This document shows, piece by piece, positions 6,748-7,271 of a stretch of 7,271 nt of DNA. The notes beneath the pieces are model-generated. The model was not told where the DNA came from and did not search any database. It was given only the letters and a program-made list of their open reading frames with translations. The translations under genes and the position numbers were made by a program. This stretch comes from JBPCOB01 sp051000715 (lineage in GTDB: Bacteria; Actinomycetota; Actinomycetes; JALYNC01). Location of the stretch: positions 1 through 7,271 of the forward strand of contig JBPCOB010000209.1 in the NCBI GenBank assembly GCA_051000715.1, written 5' to 3'. The stretch's first letter is position 1. The number at the start of each line of letters is the position of its first letter.

Positions 6748-6798
6748 CACGCGTAGTTTGAGGAATGTGAAATAGCGGACGCAGAGAGGTGGCGCCGG

Positions 6799-7047
6799 AT
6801 GCCAACCACTCGGTTCTCAGCCGAACCCGACGCGGTGGTGGGCAGCGTGCTCGACACCTTCTACCTCGACGGGGTGTTTTGCGAGGACGCCTCGATCAAG
6901 GGTCGGCACAGAGCCGGACCTGTTGGACGGTCGGTGGACTCCCTACCCCTGTCGGGCGCACCATCAGACGTTGCGGCGCCGGAGTCGCAGCCGTGGGTCG
7001 CGGCGGCAGCGCAGGAAATGATCAGTGTGCTGGCTGCACCGCGTTGA
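6799..7047 (+). CDS. Small hypothetical protein, possibly the remnant of a longer gene
   Basis: An ATG preceded by AGAGAGG (6782-6788, ten bases away) opens an 82-aa frame starting MPTTRFSAEPDAVV and ending SVLAAPR. I do not recognise it. The first about 35 residues (VVGSVLDTFYLDGVF) look protein-like with a plausible helix. The rest is rich in Ala, Pro, Ser and Gly and looks like non-coding GC-rich text, so the original gene may have been cut near 6900. It follows the palindromic operator, which suggests that an IclR-controlled gene once started here. Its end overlaps the convergent DinB-like gene by 26 bases, which further argues against a full functional gene. No similarity to the dimethylformamidase small subunit is apparent. 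No signal peptide or transmembrane segment is visible. Confidence 0.35.
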   Translation: MPTTRFSAEPDAVVGSVLDTFYLDGVFCEDASIKGRHRAGPVGRSVDSLPLSGAPSDVAAPESQPWVAAAAQEMISVLAAPR

Positions 7048-7271
7048 TCGTCGCTTCCAGTTGCTGGACATGAGCGGCCTTGTGCTCCAACACATACCGG
7101 TCGAGGAAACGTCGTAACGGCTCCGGTCCGTACTTCCGGTTGCCCCCGATGCGATCGAGGTCTGCGGTCCGTACCCCGTCGAGACTTGCGGCGAGAGTGT
7201 CAAGCGCGGTGTCCAGAGCCGTACGTAGCTCCTCCAGTTGACGCCCCTTGGCGAGCGCGATGGCCGCAAGG
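7022..7271 (-). CDS. DinB-like four-helix-bundle protein, C-terminal part
   Basis: An open minus-strand frame enters from the right edge and ends at the TGA complementary to 7022-7024, giving 82 residues of a C terminus. It begins AIALAKGRQLEELRTALD, passes TADLDRIGGNRKYGP and ends with RYVLEHKAAHVQQLEATIN. The final helix has the HxxxH...QL pattern that supplies the last metal-binding His in DinB/YfiT-like proteins, which include mycothiol-dependent transferases and many actinobacterial proteins of unknown function. The length before the edge covers about half of a usual 150-170-aa member, and the start lies outside the window. Codon use is normal for the region and the frame is intact. It is convergent with the cluster and probably unrelated to it. 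The assignment rests on one helix and the general helical character, so it is moderate only. Confidence 0.5.
   Translation of the reverse strand, partial: LAAIALAKGRQLEELRTALDTALDTLAASLDGVRTADLDRIGGNRKYGPEPLRRFLDRYVLEHKAAHVQQLEATINAVQPAH

Noticed and set aside
5790..6857. A 355-codon minus-strand open frame opposite the cyclase-family gene
   Set aside because: Antisense shadow of a clearly recognised enzyme; no recognisable motif in its translation.
1234..6900. The catabolic cluster as a simple insertion into the prolyl-tRNA synthetase gene
   Set aside because: The missing C-terminal part of the synthetase is not found on the right side of the cluster; the right flank is a DinB-like gene.
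1..7271. CRISPR array, tRNA or rRNA gene, transposase or phage defence module
   Set aside because: No spaced direct repeats, no recognisable tRNA or rRNA segments, and no transposase, nuclease or toxin-antitoxin motifs were seen on either strand.

Overview
The window is GC-rich DNA with the codon usage, GTG starts and protein families of an actinomycete. Decayed prolyl-tRNA synthetase text in the left part resembles the high-GC actinobacterial form, but no species or genus can be named from this alone.

Layout. (1) Bases 1 to about 1236 are a gene graveyard. The 5' part of a secreted subtilisin-like (S8) protease lies on the minus strand. It has lost its signal peptide and start codon and runs off the left edge. 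It abuts, head to head, a prolyl-tRNA synthetase remnant on the plus strand that lacks both ends and the motif 2 region and changes frame at least three times. (2) Bases 1237 to about 6750 hold an intact catabolic cluster of four genes: a 736-aa protein related to the large subunit of N,N-dimethylformamidase (+), a convergent IclR-family regulator (-), then a divergent two-gene operon (+) of a cytoplasmic alpha/beta hydrolase and a cyclase-family (PF04199) metal-dependent hydrolase joined by a GTGA stop/start overlap. (3) Bases 6750 to 7271 hold an unrecognised 82-aa ORF and the C-terminal end of a DinB-like four-helix-bundle protein on the minus strand.

How the genes may work together. Three hydrolase families that cut amide or ester bonds sit around one IclR regulator. 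Variants of the half-site TTCTGC/GCAGAA occur in front of the dimethylformamidase-like gene (1244-1259), between the regulator and the hydrolase operon (4373-4398), and beyond the cyclase gene as a perfect palindrome (6729-6747). The simplest reading is one local IclR regulon for stepwise hydrolysis of a small amide-, formamide- or lactam-like compound. The substrate cannot be read from the sequence. The dimethylformamidase small subunit gene is absent from the window.
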